A stretch of 64,000 bases of DNA from CAWAHD01 sp963781785 (GCA_963781785.1 CAWAHD010000002.1:1364001-1428000); one strand, 5' to 3'; shown: positions 45,030-55,321, counted from the stretch's first letter. Translations and numbers: made by a program. Notes: a model not told the origin generated them from the sequence alone.

Positions 45030-45054
45030 GATCTGATCTGATCCGATCCGATCC
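45030..45054 (+). repeat. Five tandem GATCY pentamers before a ribosome binding site
   Basis: Two GATCT units are followed by three GATCC units. The array ends five bases before the GAGGAG ribosome binding site of the gene at 45075. Changes in unit number would alter the spacing of a promoter upstream. Confidence 0.7.
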
Positions 45055-45074
45055 AAACCGAGGAGATTGAAGTC

Positions 45075-45647
45075 ATGAATCGATTGGATGTTTTGCGCCG
45101 GGCGACAATTGCCGGCTCCCTGGTGCTCGCTCTTGCCGCGATCGTCTTGGGGGCCGATGACGAGCCCAAGCAGACGATCGATGCCAAGGGAATGAAATTT
45201 GAGGCCCCGAAGGCCTGGAAGTCGAGCACCCCGTCGAGCGCGATGCGCCGAGCCCAACTCAAGGCCGAGCCGGTCGAGGGAGACGATTACCCGGCCGAGC
45301 TGGTCGTCTTTGCGATCGAAGGGGGCGGCGGTACGGTCGAGGCCAACCTGGAGCGCTGGCAGAAAATGTTCAAGGATGAAGACGGCAAGAACCCCGAGAT
45401 CGAAAGCAAGAAGGTGAAGGGCAAGAACGTCGATGTGACCCGGGCCGAGACGTCCGGCCACTATTACCCGGCGCAGCGTGGCCCGGTCAAGGAGCCCGAC
45501 CGGGCCGGAGCGCGACTGCTGGGTGCGATCGTCATGGGTGATGGGGTCGGCTATTACATCCGGATGATCGGGCCTGACAAGACGATGAAGAAGCTTCGGG
45601 ACGACTTCGACGCGATGCTCAAGACGATCGACCTGGAGGGGAAGTAA
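45075..45647 (+). CDS. Hypothetical secreted protein
   Basis: The protein has 190 residues with a signal peptide (VLRRATIAGSLVLALAAIVLG) and a mature part rich in Lys, Glu and Asp. It starts GMKFEAPKAWKSSTPSSAMR and ends KLRDDFDAMLKTIDLEG. The layout (a beta segment resembling PsbP/probable lipid-binding proteins, with a conserved end helix) recalls small planctomycete periplasmic proteins of unknown role. GAGGAG lies 9 bases before ATG 45075. The next gene starts 11 bases after the stop. Confidence 0.8.
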   Translation: MNRLDVLRRATIAGSLVLALAAIVLGADDEPKQTIDAKGMKFEAPKAWKSSTPSSAMRRAQLKAEPVEGDDYPAELVVFAIEGGGGTVEANLERWQKMFKDEDGKNPEIESKKVKGKNVDVTRAETSGHYYPAQRGPVKEPDRAGARLLGAIVMGDGVGYYIRMIGPDKTMKKLRDDFDAMLKTIDLEGK

Positions 45648-45658
45648 AGCGAGGCACC

Positions 45659-46225
45659 ATGCTGACCATGACGATCGTGTGCGCCCGCTGCACGCTGGCG
45701 AACCACGTTTCCGACCGGCATTGCCGGGACTGCGGGCTGCCGCTGGGCTCGCTGCAACCGGATGTCGAGGCCGCGTACGACGCTCTCGAGCCGTACGAAG
45801 CCCCCGAGCCGGCCGATCCCGATGTCGCGCGGCTGATCGTCGAGCTCGTGAAAAAGACCCGGCACGACGCGAACCCCTCGGGCCGGGGATGGCAGATCGT
45901 CGTTCCGATGCGGCTGGACCGCAAACAGGCCGTCTACGTCGGACCGGCGGGCACCGATGCCGAGGGCCGCGCCATCCTCACCTTGGTCTCGGTTTGTGGG
46001 CCGGTCAACGACCGCGATTGCCGCACCCTTCTCAAGCTCAACGCCCGCTTTGTGGAGGGTCACTTCGCCATCCGAGTCTTGCGCGGCGAAGAGTACTTCG
46101 TGGTGATCGAGAACCTGCCGGTCGACGCACTTCAGTCGATCGACGCCCGAAGCCTGGTCCGCCGCGTGGCAGAGCTGGCCGACGGACTCGAAGATCGCCT
46201 GTCACGCGGCCGGGACCTCTATTGA
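45659..46225 (+). CDS. Zinc-ribbon protein of unknown function
   Basis: The protein has 188 residues. The N-terminus has two CxxC pairs, CARCTLANHVSDRHCRDC, forming a zinc ribbon. An acidic linker (LEPYEAPEPADPDVARLI) follows. The C-terminal 120 residues (GWQIVVPMRLDRKQAVYVGP; FAIRVLRGEEYFVVIENLP) form an alpha-beta domain I do not recognise, perhaps related to YbjN-like or chaperone-type folds. It is probably in one operon with the secreted protein upstream. Its stop is followed by the 32-bp repeat array. Confidence 0.8.
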   Translation: MLTMTIVCARCTLANHVSDRHCRDCGLPLGSLQPDVEAAYDALEPYEAPEPADPDVARLIVELVKKTRHDANPSGRGWQIVVPMRLDRKQAVYVGPAGTDAEGRAILTLVSVCGPVNDRDCRTLLKLNARFVEGHFAIRVLRGEEYFVVIENLPVDALQSIDARSLVRRVAELADGLEDRLSRGRDLY

Positions 46226-46250
46226 AAGCCTGCCTACGGGACCGCGCGTA

Positions 46251-46566
46251 AGTCAGGCTTTCCAGCCTGACGGTTTTGTGTAGGTCAGGCTTTCCAGCCT
46301 GACGGTTTTGTGTAGGTCAGGCTTTCCAGCCTGACGGTTTTGTGTAGGTCAGGCTTTCCAGCCTGACGGTTTTGTGTAGGTCAGGCTTTCCAGCCTGACG
46401 GTTTTGTGTAGGTCAGGCTTTCCAGCCTGACGGTTTTGTGTAGCTCAGGCTTTCCAGCCTGACGGTTTTGTGTAGGTCAGGCTTTCCAGCCTGACGGTTT
46501 TGTCTAGCTCAGGCTTTCCAGCCTGACGATTTTGCCGAAACGTCAGGCTGAAAAGCCTGACCTACA
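46251..46566. repeat. Nine direct 32-bp palindromic repeats plus one inverted copy
   Basis: TCAGGCTTTCCAGCCTGA starts at 46253 and recurs exactly every 32 bases up to 46509. GTCAGGCT and AGCCTGAC pair over a 4-base loop, giving nine hairpins. The filler GGTTTTGTGTAG is nearly constant. An inverted, slightly changed copy (AGGCTGAAAAGCCT) lies at 46542-46565. There are no unique spacers. The array sits between two convergent genes. Confidence 0.9.
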
Positions 46567-46594
46567 ACTCATCGGCGCCGCCGGTCCCGGCGGC

Positions 46595-48310
46595 TCACCG
46601 CGCTTTGCCGCTGCCGAGATCCGCGGTCCCGTAGATCGCGATCGTCGTGTCGCTGGTAAAACGGACTGGCTCAATCCGGTCGAGCCTCTGGAAGAATCCC
46701 GGCGGCCCCCACGGGCCCCATTGCAGTGACGCGGAAACCGCGAGGTACCGGGTGTGTACCTGGTCGAGACTGGGAAGATCGGAGTAGTCGTCGACGGCAT
46801 TGATGACGTGACAGGTGCCCGCAACCCCATAATGCGCCGGGTCGGTGTCGCCGAAATAGTAAAGAGTCAAATCCTGAAATTCCGGCTGCGCTCGCTGGAT
46901 ACGTTCGAGTGCGATCAGGCCCTGGCCCCAGTCGAGATTGGAGTCTGCCAGGATGTGCCGGCCCGCGAGTGGACCTCCGGCGAGCGCGTTGAAATAAGTC
47001 AGCTCATGAGGGTGTATCCCCGCCAGCGCCGTCACGCCGCCGGCCAGGCCGGCGGCGACCGCGAGCCGCGGCAGAATCGCTCCGCGCCATTCGGCGAGCG
47101 CGGACAGCCAGACGATGGAGAGCGGTGCCAGCGGAAGCAGGTAACGCACGCCGTAGTTCCGCGACGAGCCGCAAGCCGTCACGACGAGGTAAAGCACGAC
47201 GACCAGCGGCAGCAGATGCTCAGGCCGTCTCGCCACCGGCCCGTGATCGAAGGCCCGTGCCTGCATTGCTCGAGCGGCGACAAGAATCCACAACGTCAAG
47301 GGAGCCTTGACCGCCAGCGCAACCAGGTAGTAATACCACCACCCCTGAGTGCGCCTCTGGCCCCAGAGGTAGCTCGCTCCTCCGCTGGCCTGGTGGTGCA
47401 TCTGGGTCGCCAGTCCAACCCAGTCCTGCGGCAGTGGCGTTTCATAGACTTGATTCAGATACGTGTTTCCGCCCGCTCCGAACCATTTCGCGACCGTGGG
47501 GTGCGGCCCATGCGACGTGCTGAGAGGAATCGTCGCAAACCCCGTCACGACCCAATCGGCAAGCACCATCACCACGCAGAAGCCAAGCATCCCCCGGACC
47601 ACGCGCGCGGTCAGCTCGAGCGCTCGGCGCTCTCCGGCTTGCCAGCGCCAAACCCACCAGACCAAAGCCAGGATCGGCGGGACCAGGATCGTGGTGTACT
47701 TGCAGGAAAACGCCAGGCCGCCGATCGCGGCCGCTGCCCAGAACCAGGGCCAACGATTGGATTCGAGAAACCGCCAGAACATCCAGAAGATGGCGGTTGT
47801 CCCCGCGACCAGGGGTAGTTCCATCGTCACCAGCGCGCCGTGGGCGATCAAGTTGGGGCTCAGCGTGAACAGCCACGCCGCCAACGCCATCGCCCTGGGC
47901 CCGTAGCTGCGCCGGCTCCAGGCGATGGTGAGCCCGAAGGCGAGAAGCCAGATCCAGATCGAGCCCAGCCGCACCAGAGGCAATAGCTCGCGCTGGCTGG
48001 CGATCGCGCCGTCGATCCAGCCAGAGCGGCCCGTGTGATCGAGCAGCCAGAAAACGGGCACCTGCTGGAGCTTCCAGAACAAGAGGGGAGAACCCATCCG
48101 GGTGATCTCGTCCTGGTCGCCGGTTCGCCACCACCGCGCCGCCACGCGCAGGTAAGCGACTTCATCATACGTCGCCGAATTGGAGCGGCCGGCGTCAAAA
48201 ACCAGCGCCAGCCCGGTGCCCGCGGCCAGCAGAGCGATCAGGTACCAGATGCCGGTGCCGGCCAAGCTTTTTCGGGGTGCGGCGTTCGGGTTGTCGGGCT
48301 CCATCCCCAT
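46595..48310 (-). CDS. GT39-like integral membrane glycosyltransferase
   Basis: This 571-residue protein has about ten membrane helices and a C-terminal extracytoplasmic domain. The first loop contains NSATYDEVAYLRVAARWW, with the acidic residues of the catalytic site of ArnT/PMT-type enzymes that use lipid-linked sugars. Later SSRNYGVRYLLPLAPLS and IHPHELTYFNALAGGPLAG, then DSNLDWGQGL, are typical of this planctomycete/actinobacterial subgroup. It would transfer a sugar from a polyprenyl carrier to a surface acceptor. Start ATG 48310, or 48304. The stop lies 29 bases from the inverted repeat copy. Confidence 0.85.
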   Translation of the reverse strand: MGMEPDNPNAAPRKSLAGTGIWYLIALLAAGTGLALVFDAGRSNSATYDEVAYLRVAARWWRTGDQDEITRMGSPLLFWKLQQVPVFWLLDHTGRSGWIDGAIASQRELLPLVRLGSIWIWLLAFGLTIAWSRRSYGPRAMALAAWLFTLSPNLIAHGALVTMELPLVAGTTAIFWMFWRFLESNRWPWFWAAAAIGGLAFSCKYTTILVPPILALVWWVWRWQAGERRALELTARVVRGMLGFCVVMVLADWVVTGFATIPLSTSHGPHPTVAKWFGAGGNTYLNQVYETPLPQDWVGLATQMHHQASGGASYLWGQRRTQGWWYYYLVALAVKAPLTLWILVAARAMQARAFDHGPVARRPEHLLPLVVVLYLVVTACGSSRNYGVRYLLPLAPLSIVWLSALAEWRGAILPRLAVAAGLAGGVTALAGIHPHELTYFNALAGGPLAGRHILADSNLDWGQGLIALERIQRAQPEFQDLTLYYFGDTDPAHYGVAGTCHVINAVDDYSDLPSLDQVHTRYLAVSASLQWGPWGPPGFFQRLDRIEPVRFTSDTTIAIYGTADLGSGKAR

Positions 48311-48322
48311 GACGGGCGTTCC

Positions 48323-49366
48323 TCAATCGGCCGGACGGTTGGATCGCCGATTCTCCGTGTCCCAACCACGCAGGCTGCTGGCCAAGCGGGCGATATCGAG
48401 CGCTTCCTTGATCGTGGGTGCCAGCGAATGATCGCCCCGCACGAGCCGGTGGAATTGATCGCTGAGCACGTCGCCGACAGTCGGCTCCATGGGCAGCCGT
48501 TCCTCATGGATTCCGGCCGAGCTGGACCAGAGGATTTTCTCGGGCATCTCCAGCCAGGCCGCCCCACGCTCGGCGAAGACCTGGAACCCCGGCGGCGGCA
48601 GAAAGCGGCTGGCGTCGCCCCAGGCCGCCCGGTGATAGCGGCCGTACGACATCTGGGCCGTCGCGCCTCCCGGAAAAGTCGCGACAAAGCTCTCGAAGTC
48701 GGAATCTTGCTGATCGGATTGTTCCGCCGCGGGGAGAACCTGGCATCGGAACCCTTCCAGAGCACTCGGGTGCGACTGGAAGACAAAACAGCACCAGTCG
48801 AGCAAGTAACTTCCCGGATCGATGAAGAGCGGCGCGGGGGTGATCTGGGTTGTGGGTCCCGGCATCGCATAGCGGTCGAACCCATACAGCCGCGAGTGGC
48901 CGATCACGAGCCGCGCCGCCCCCAGCCGCGTCGCCAGGAGCTCCTTGAGTCGCAGGGTGGCCGGGTAGCATCTGCGGGCGAATTCGGGCATGAAGACGAT
49001 CCCGCTCTGCTCGACTTGCTTGGCCAGGTCTTCCAGCTCGTCCAGGTCGCCGGCCAGGGGCAGGGCGCAGTAAACGGGCTTTCCCGCAGCGCAGGCGAGC
49101 TTGATCGGGTGCAGGCCGAACCACTGGCGTGACAGGAGGTAAACGACGTCGACATCGGGCCGTTCCACGAGCGCGGAGAGTCCCTCGCAGACCGCGCAGC
49201 CGATCTGGGCAGCCTCGAGCTCCGCGCGGCGAAAGACCGAGTCGTAAACGGCCGTGACCCGGAACTGATCGTTCAGCCGCAGGAGTGCCGGCTTGTGCCG
49301 GGTCTCCCACAGCCGGCCCAGCCCGATGACTCCGACCTGGAGCCGTAGATGCTTCGACCCGGCCAA
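48323..49366 (-). CDS. Gfo/Idh/MocA-family oxidoreductase
   Basis: The protein has about 347 residues. The Rossmann motif LQVGVIGLGRLWETRHKPAL starts almost at the N-terminus. DVVYLLSRQWFGLHPIKLAC and AGKPVYCALPLAGDLDELED replace the usual EKP, so the conserved Lys of the family is missing and catalysis may differ. FVATFPGGATAQMSYGRYHR is in the C-terminal domain. A TTG at 49366 has GAGGAGG five bases upstream and is preferred; a GTG at 49399 is an alternative. No signal peptide. It ends 12 bases before the glycosyltransferase gene, so the two are likely co-transcribed. Confidence 0.85.
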   Translation of the reverse strand: MAGSKHLRLQVGVIGLGRLWETRHKPALLRLNDQFRVTAVYDSVFRRAELEAAQIGCAVCEGLSALVERPDVDVVYLLSRQWFGLHPIKLACAAGKPVYCALPLAGDLDELEDLAKQVEQSGIVFMPEFARRCYPATLRLKELLATRLGAARLVIGHSRLYGFDRYAMPGPTTQITPAPLFIDPGSYLLDWCCFVFQSHPSALEGFRCQVLPAAEQSDQQDSDFESFVATFPGGATAQMSYGRYHRAAWGDASRFLPPPGFQVFAERGAAWLEMPEKILWSSSAGIHEERLPMEPTVGDVLSDQFHRLVRGDHSLAPTIKEALDIARLASSLRGWDTENRRSNRPAD

Positions 49367-49560
49367 GCCCGCCTCCTCGCCAAGGCATCCTTTGCCCACT
49401 CGCTCTCAAACCGCCTCGAACGCCCGAGCCCACCGGCAAGATTGATTTCGAACAGACCCGAGACGCGTCTCCTCTCACGAAGCAGAGCGTAAGCAGGTTA
49501 ACAGCTTGCGGCGTTTGGAGCCACCCAAATCAGGCTTCACGCTGGGGTCGCGATGGGTCG

Positions 49561-52500
49561 TCATGGCAGCTTTTCTCCAACTGTCGGCGCACCGCCGTTG
49601 GCCGGCGCGCCGATCGATCGCACAAATGCGATCAGATCGGCCAGATCCTGCATCGACAGCCCTTTTTCCAGACCCTCAGGCATCAAGGAAACCCCGGTGG
49701 AAGCGACCCGCTCGATCTGCTCCCTGGGGATCACGTCGCGCGCCCCCTCGGCGCGCACCAGCACCAGGGCACTGGCGGACTCCTCGGCGATGATTCCGGA
49801 ATAGACACGGCCATCTTCGGTCGCGACGTTGTAGTTCACGAAATTCGGCGCGACCTCCCGATTGGGGTCAAGGATGTGGACGATTAGGTCGTCCGGCGTG
49901 CGGCCCGTCACCGTCGCCAGGTTGGGACCAACGTCGATGCCGCGCCCCTCAGCCTTGTGGCACGTGGCGCAGGTCTTGGCAAACACCTCACGCCCTCGGT
50001 CGCGATTCCCCTCCAATGCCGCCGCCGGCTGAAGTGCGGCGACCACCTGGGCTCGATCGCGAGAAGCCGACTGCAACAGCGCGAGGACCTTCTGCACCCG
50101 ATCAAGGATCGCCGGGTCTCGCTGCGCCTCGAGCTGCTTCCATCGTGCCGGGTCGATCTCGGTCGCCGCGATCGCTCCGGACTCGACCGCCCCGATCAGC
50201 GCCAGCGCCCCGTGCCGGCGACTCAAGACGACCTCGGCCGCCTCACGACGGACCGCGGGGCTCATCGATTTCCAGCGCACGATGATCTGCCCGGCAGCTT
50301 CCTGGTCAAGGAACCCGGCATAGGCTTGCAGCGCCGCGAGCTGAACCGCGGCAGGCTGCCGCGCTTCGAGCAGCGTCGGAAACACTTGGCGAGCCGTCTC
50401 TCTATCGCCCAGCGCAACCAGTTGAATCGCGGGCAGCCGATTTTCCGGCGGCTCGCCGGACGCGGCGAGCCGGGCAGCCTCGGCGACGACCGGCCCGAGC
50501 GGAACCGCCGAGCTTTCTTTGACCAGGGTGGCCCATGATCCGCCAGTCCGTTTTTCACCCCGTGCCAGCGCGAGCACGGCGCGGATCAGAGAACTCAAAT
50601 TCTGGCCGGGACCGCTCAGCTTCTTGAGAAACTCGCTCGCCTGGCCGGGCTTGCGCTCGGAGCCGACCAGGAATGCGAGCTCGTCGATCCAGCCCTGGCC
50701 GGCGGGAGCCGCCAGGAAGCCTTCGTGCTTGGCCAGGGCGTCATAAAACGCCATGGTCTGCCCGCCAATCGAGCTCAGGACGGCAGTGCGCATCCACGGG
50801 CTCGATCCGTCCCGGACCGCCAGGGCCGCCAGGGCCGCGACCGATCCGGGATCACCGCCCGCCTCTCCCAGAGAGAAAGCGAGCTGGAACCGAACCATCG
50901 AGTCGGGATCGCCGGCCAGCGATTGCAGCTTGGTCAAGAGGGCCGGCTCGCGCCCGAGCTGAGATTCCGCCAGGCGGATCGCCTGCTCGCGGACCCGCGG
51001 CTCGGGATCATCCAGGCCCAGGGCGATCGACCCGGCATCGAGCGATGCCAGCCGATCGAGCGTCCAGAGCGCGTGCAACCGGCCGAGTGCACTCGGGCGA
51101 TCACGGACCATGCCGACCAGAAGGGGCACGATCGAGCGGTCCTGGCGTTCATCCAGCAGCCGCTGAGCGGTCTCGCGCCACCAGGCGTCCGGGTCGGCGA
51201 GCAGCCGCACCAGATCCTGAGCCGGGGCGTTGCTCAGCTTCGGCACCGGCCGCCGTTTTGACCCCTCGTGAACCAGGTCATAAAGCCGCCCCCGGTCCTT
51301 GCCGCTGGTCAAGTCGAGGTGGCTGCTTGATCGGCTCGGGAATCGAAAAGGGGTGCTCGATCGTCTCGCGGTACATGTCGACGATCAAGAGCGTCCCATC
51401 GGGCGTATTGGCGAAATTGACCGGCCGGAACCAGTTGTCGGTCGACGCCAGGAACTCTCGGCCGGCGTCGGCCCTCGTGGCCAGGAAGGTTGCACCACTC
51501 TCCGCCAGAGTCTTGCGATGGACGAGGTTGCCACCCACGTCGCCGATGAACACGTTGCCCCGATACGGGGCGGGGTAAGCCGAGCCCCGGTAAATGGTGA
51601 TCCCGGTCGCCGACGTGAAGAAGCCGATCGCAAACCGCTCGGTGGGAGGAAGACGCTTCAACATCACCGGGTCGGCCACGCGCTGGCGGGTGCGCACAAC
51701 CCGCCACGGCTCCGGCGGGCTGATCCGGAACACCGGCGCGGCCGGGCCCTCAGCCGCGATGTCCAGTACCACGGCGGGCGCAGGAGCGCCAGATTACGCT
51801 CCAGGTAATGGGACGGAAGCACGATCTGGCGGACATGGTTGCTGTTGTTGCAGGTGAACCGGTGCCCCCAGTCGTCAAAGGAATGGCCGAACTGGCCGCC
51901 GCCCGAGACGGCCTCGAATTTTGATCCATCGGGCTTGAACCGGAAGTCGCGACCCCGCAAGGATACGGGCTTCTCCCCCGGCCGAATTCTGTTGGCGATC
52001 GTGCCGCCATTCACGCTGGAAACGCCGTAAATCCAGCCGTCCGGGGCCCAGAGCAGGCCATTCAAGAGCCCCTGCACATTGTCGGTGCCGAACCCGGAGA
52101 AGATGACCTTTTTGACGTCCGCGACGCCGTCGCCGTTTGTATCCTTGGCATAGAGGATCTCGGCGGCGACCGCCACGAAGACTCCTCCATCGTAGGGAAC
52201 GATGCCCGTCGGCCACGAGAGACCATCGAGAAAAACCGCTCGCCGCGTAAACCGGCCGTCGCCGTCGCGATCTTCCAGAAGCGTGACGTTGCCACTGGGG
52301 GTCTTCTCCGGGAACGGGTACCCGCGCATCTCGACCACGTAGAGCCGTCCATCGGCGTCGTAGCAAACGCTGACCGGGTCGGTGACCATTGGCTCGACGG
52401 CGACCGGCTCGAGATGAAATCCGGCCTCGACGCGGAATGACTCGAGCGCCGCCCTTGGCTCCATCGGCGGGATGCGGGGCAGCTCCCTCGCCAAATCGTC

Positions 52501-52599
52501 CTGGCCGCGAGCACCGGCCTGTGACGCAAGTAAAAAGAGCGCGGCCGTCAATGCCAGGAAAATCCAGGGACGTGCGCGGCTCCGCTCTTTTCGTTTCAT
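49561..52599 (-). CDS. PVC-type large CxxCH cytochrome with sugar-dehydrogenase-like propeller and HEAT repeats (two frameshifts)
   Basis: The joined product has about 1012 residues. Part one from ATG 52599 has a signal peptide and a beta-propeller: EPMVTDPVSVCYDADGRLYV, DGDGRFTRRAVFLDGLSWPT, NGLLWAPDGWIYGV. It reaches LERNLALLRPPW. One missing base near 51770 leads to VLDIAAEGPAAPVFRISPPE and GNVFIGDVGGNLVHRKTL. One extra C near 51325 restores IKQ-HLDLTSGKDRGRLYDLV, the usual family text. HEAT-like repeats follow. The C-terminal cytochrome c domain has CATCHKAEGRGIDVGPNLAT. These proteins are a hallmark of Planctomycetes/Verrucomicrobia and are thought to oxidise sugars extracytoplasmically. 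The ABC permease gene ends one base before its start. Confidence 0.88.
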
Positions 52600-52600
52600 C

Positions 52601-54559
52601 TCACCCCTGGATCGCGTTGGTGCGGCCCAGGGCGATGTCGAAGTCGCCCACCGCCGGGACGAGCATCGCCAGGAGCGCAAAACCGTAGATGCCGGTGCTG
52701 ACGAAGAACGCCGCCAGGATGTCGCCGTTGACGAGGCTGATGATGCAATAGAAGGTCCAGAAGGGCGTGAGGAGCGACACCAGCGAAATCGCGCGGGACG
52801 GGTTCCTTGCTCCCAGCGAACCAAAGAGCGCCACGCTCCCGGCCCCGATGAAGATCATGAAGCTCAGAAGCTGACGTGCGAATTCCTGGTTGTTGAGCAC
52901 GATCAGGAACGCGCAGAGCAAAATGCCAACCATCAGGAAAAAGATCGTGGCAAGGCTGTTGGCGATCGCAGTCCGGCTGCTCGTGTAAGTGATCGCCGAG
53001 TGCAAGCCGAGCATCGCGGAAAAGTGGCACAACAGAAAGTAGTCGACCAGGAAGAGAAACAGGTTCTGGAACGAGAGATTGCCGAGGACTGCCATCACGA
53101 CCGCCGTCAGTGCGGGCAGCGCAATCATCTCCTTGGAGTTATAAAGCACGCCATACAGCTTGCCGTAGATAAACTCGCTGGGCGACAGTTCCGATACCAA
53201 GAGCAAGTCGAGTGCGCCGGTGTCGCGCTCGCTGGTGAGCGCGGTCACTCCCTGGGCATTCACGAGGATCAGGCTGAGGATCGTGAGGCCGATCGGGATC
53301 ATGCCGAGGGTCGACCGCAGCGGGTTTTCGAGCTCCTGTCCCAGTTGAAAGAAGAGCACCATCCCCAGGGCATACAAGAGAACATAGCATCCCTTGATGA
53401 CGAACGGACGGGCGCCGTAGGCACGCGTCATGAGCTCCCGCCAGAGGATCGGGTTTGTCCACGGGTGACGATACGGACGGGCACCCGCAGTCCTGCGCCG
53501 GTGGGTTCGTCGCGGGACATGCAGGCCGGTGGTCGGCCCCGGCTCTCCGTTTGCCGAGCCCGGGCCAGTCGGCGATCCCGAGGAGAGCGACCGGGCTTTT
53601 GCGACGCCCACCGAGCGGCCTGACGCGATCGATGCGGTCGACCCGGCCGACGGGGCCGTGGACGATCCGGCCGCGACACCGGCCAGCTCTTTCTCTTCGT
53701 CGATTTCGACGAGCGTTTCGACCGCCTCGACCTCTCCCTCCTCTCGCAGCTCGCGCGGCTCGTTCCCTCCGGGGTTCCACTTCCGCAGCTTCCACGTGCA
53801 GAAAGCGACCAGGACCGCGGCGAACGTGAGCCGGCACCCGATATAAACCAGGCTCGAGGTGCGCACCACGCCAGTGAGCTGCACGGTCTGCGGATAGAGC
53901 ACCGCCAGCATCGCGCGGTACGGGTTCAAGACCTCGACCAGCGGCACTCCCAGGAGCTCGATCGTCGGATAGGCGATTGCGAACGCCTCGACCCCGGCCA
54001 CCGAGAAAACCACCATCAGAATGGTCAGCGAGATCGACTGAAACGTCCGGTCGCGCCAGAGCGCAATCAAGAGCCCGAGGGCTCCCCCCGCCACTCCCGA
54101 GGCCGCCGTCACCGCGAAAAGATTGAACACCTGTCCGAAAGAAATCCCTCCGAAGAAGACGCAGATCGACATGAGTCCGATGCTGGCCGCCAGGATCGTG
54201 AGGATCTTGAGCAGCCCGGCGACGAGCTTGCCGAGCACGATCTCGAAGTCGCTCAGATCGGTCATCAAGAGCAGGGTAAACGTGCGGCGGTCCTTTTCGT
54301 ACGACACGGCAAAGGCCGTGAACAGCGGAGCGAAAAACAGCATCAGGGTCAACTGGAGCATGGCGTACATCCAGTAGAGGATCGCGCCGAACCGCGCCAG
54401 CACCCCGGCTTCACGAACATCTTGCCAACCGACGATCGATTGCCATGACGTCCACAAGACGAGGAACAGGAAACAGGCGAGCGACGCTCGCCAGAGGTAA
54501 TATCGCCAGGGACGAGGAGTGGTCAGGAGCTCCCGGGCGATGATGGGTCCGGCAAACAA
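52601..54559 (-). CDS. ABC-2-type transporter permease
   Basis: The protein has 652 residues: two half-permeases of about six helices, each starting with an amphipathic GPIIARELLTTPRPWRYYLW or NPILWRELMTRAYGARPFV segment, joined by a long charged/Ser-Gly-rich linker (about residues 275-380). YEKDRRTFTLLLMTDLSDFE and SERDTGALDLLLVSELSPSE are the paired conserved motifs of this permease family. The partner ATPase gene is not in the window near it. The TTG at 54559 is taken as start because AGGAGG lies 7 bases upstream. TGA and the next gene's ATG are one base apart, implying coupling with the PVC cytochrome gene. Confidence 0.88.
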   Translation of the reverse strand: MFAGPIIARELLTTPRPWRYYLWRASLACFLFLVLWTSWQSIVGWQDVREAGVLARFGAILYWMYAMLQLTLMLFFAPLFTAFAVSYEKDRRTFTLLLMTDLSDFEIVLGKLVAGLLKILTILAASIGLMSICVFFGGISFGQVFNLFAVTAASGVAGGALGLLIALWRDRTFQSISLTILMVVFSVAGVEAFAIAYPTIELLGVPLVEVLNPYRAMLAVLYPQTVQLTGVVRTSSLVYIGCRLTFAAVLVAFCTWKLRKWNPGGNEPRELREEGEVEAVETLVEIDEEKELAGVAAGSSTAPSAGSTASIASGRSVGVAKARSLSSGSPTGPGSANGEPGPTTGLHVPRRTHRRRTAGARPYRHPWTNPILWRELMTRAYGARPFVIKGCYVLLYALGMVLFFQLGQELENPLRSTLGMIPIGLTILSLILVNAQGVTALTSERDTGALDLLLVSELSPSEFIYGKLYGVLYNSKEMIALPALTAVVMAVLGNLSFQNLFLFLVDYFLLCHFSAMLGLHSAITYTSSRTAIANSLATIFFLMVGILLCAFLIVLNNQEFARQLLSFMIFIGAGSVALFGSLGARNPSRAISLVSLLTPFWTFYCIISLVNGDILAAFFVSTGIYGFALLAMLVPAVGDFDIALGRTNAIQG

Positions 54560-54898
54560 GGACAAGCCTCCTGGGTCGACAATCGGGCGGGAATCTCACT
54601 TCGTGCAGGAAACGACGAGAAGAATCATTGCACTACGGCGCACGACCGCGAGCAGCCGGTGAAGAGTGAAACGCCGAAACGATAGACGATCGTCGGTCTT
54701 GAGTCCGACCATGTTACGACGCACACAACCGGGTTTGTTCGCCAGGCCGATCGGCCAGAGCAGCCCCCAGTGTACCAGATTCCAGTTTTCCGCAACCAAT
54801 CATAACGGCCGCCAGTTTCCAGGACGATGGATCTCCCGTTGACAACACTCATTCAGGCCCCATACGATCGAAAGGACACCTTTCCTGGGTTGGTTGGG
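54560..54898. other. Intergenic region upstream of the ABC permease
   Basis: About 340 bases with lower GC than the flanks and no convincing coding frame. Promoters for the leftward permease gene and possibly a rightward small gene are expected here. I cannot define boxes. Confidence 0.35.
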
Positions 54899-55321
54899 AT
54901 GGTCAATCGGAGCGACGTTCGCGTGATCGTGCCGGCAGGGAAAACGTTCGGCCGCCGCTGGCTGCCGCGGGTCGCCGTCGCCCTGTGCCTGCTCCCGTGC
55001 GCCAACCGCGCAGCCCGGGCGGCGGGCTGTCATGGGCCGGAGCGCCCGATCCTGGAGTCCACTTTTTCGTGGGAGCAGATTCATCCCGGCCGTGCCGGAG
55101 TGAGGGTGCTCGACCAGGCTCCGCCCATTCTCAGGCATCCCCGCTGCCCCAGCGAGACGGCTCATCGTACGACCTCCGCGACCGCCTCGTCCGCGGCCGT
55201 CAGGCCCGAGCGCATCCGCTTCGATTTTCCCGACCTGAGCGACGGCATTCCCGCTAGATCGCCGGCCGGCCATCGCCAACCGCCGGCATCGCGGCTCGAT
55301 CGCCCACCGCGATTCAAATGA
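54899..55321 (+). CDS. Possible small secreted protein
   Basis: An open frame of about 140 residues from ATG 54899 (an upstream ATG at 54827 is possible). It has a plausible signal peptide (RRWLPRVAVALCLLPCANRA with ARA before the mature part) followed by AAGCHGPERPILESTFSWEQ and LDQAPPILRHPRCPSETAH. It ends in SRLDRPPRFK. Composition fits a small planctomycete secreted protein with a cysteine pair, but no family can be named and the second half is weak. It may be only an open frame. Confidence 0.45.
   Translation: MVNRSDVRVIVPAGKTFGRRWLPRVAVALCLLPCANRAARAAGCHGPERPILESTFSWEQIHPGRAGVRVLDQAPPILRHPRCPSETAHRTTSATASSAAVRPERIRFDFPDLSDGIPARSPAGHRQPPASRLDRPPRFK

Noticed and set aside
46251..46566. 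CRISPR array (regular 32-base spacing)
   Set aside because: The whole 32-base unit is repeated, with no unique spacers, and no cas genes are nearby.
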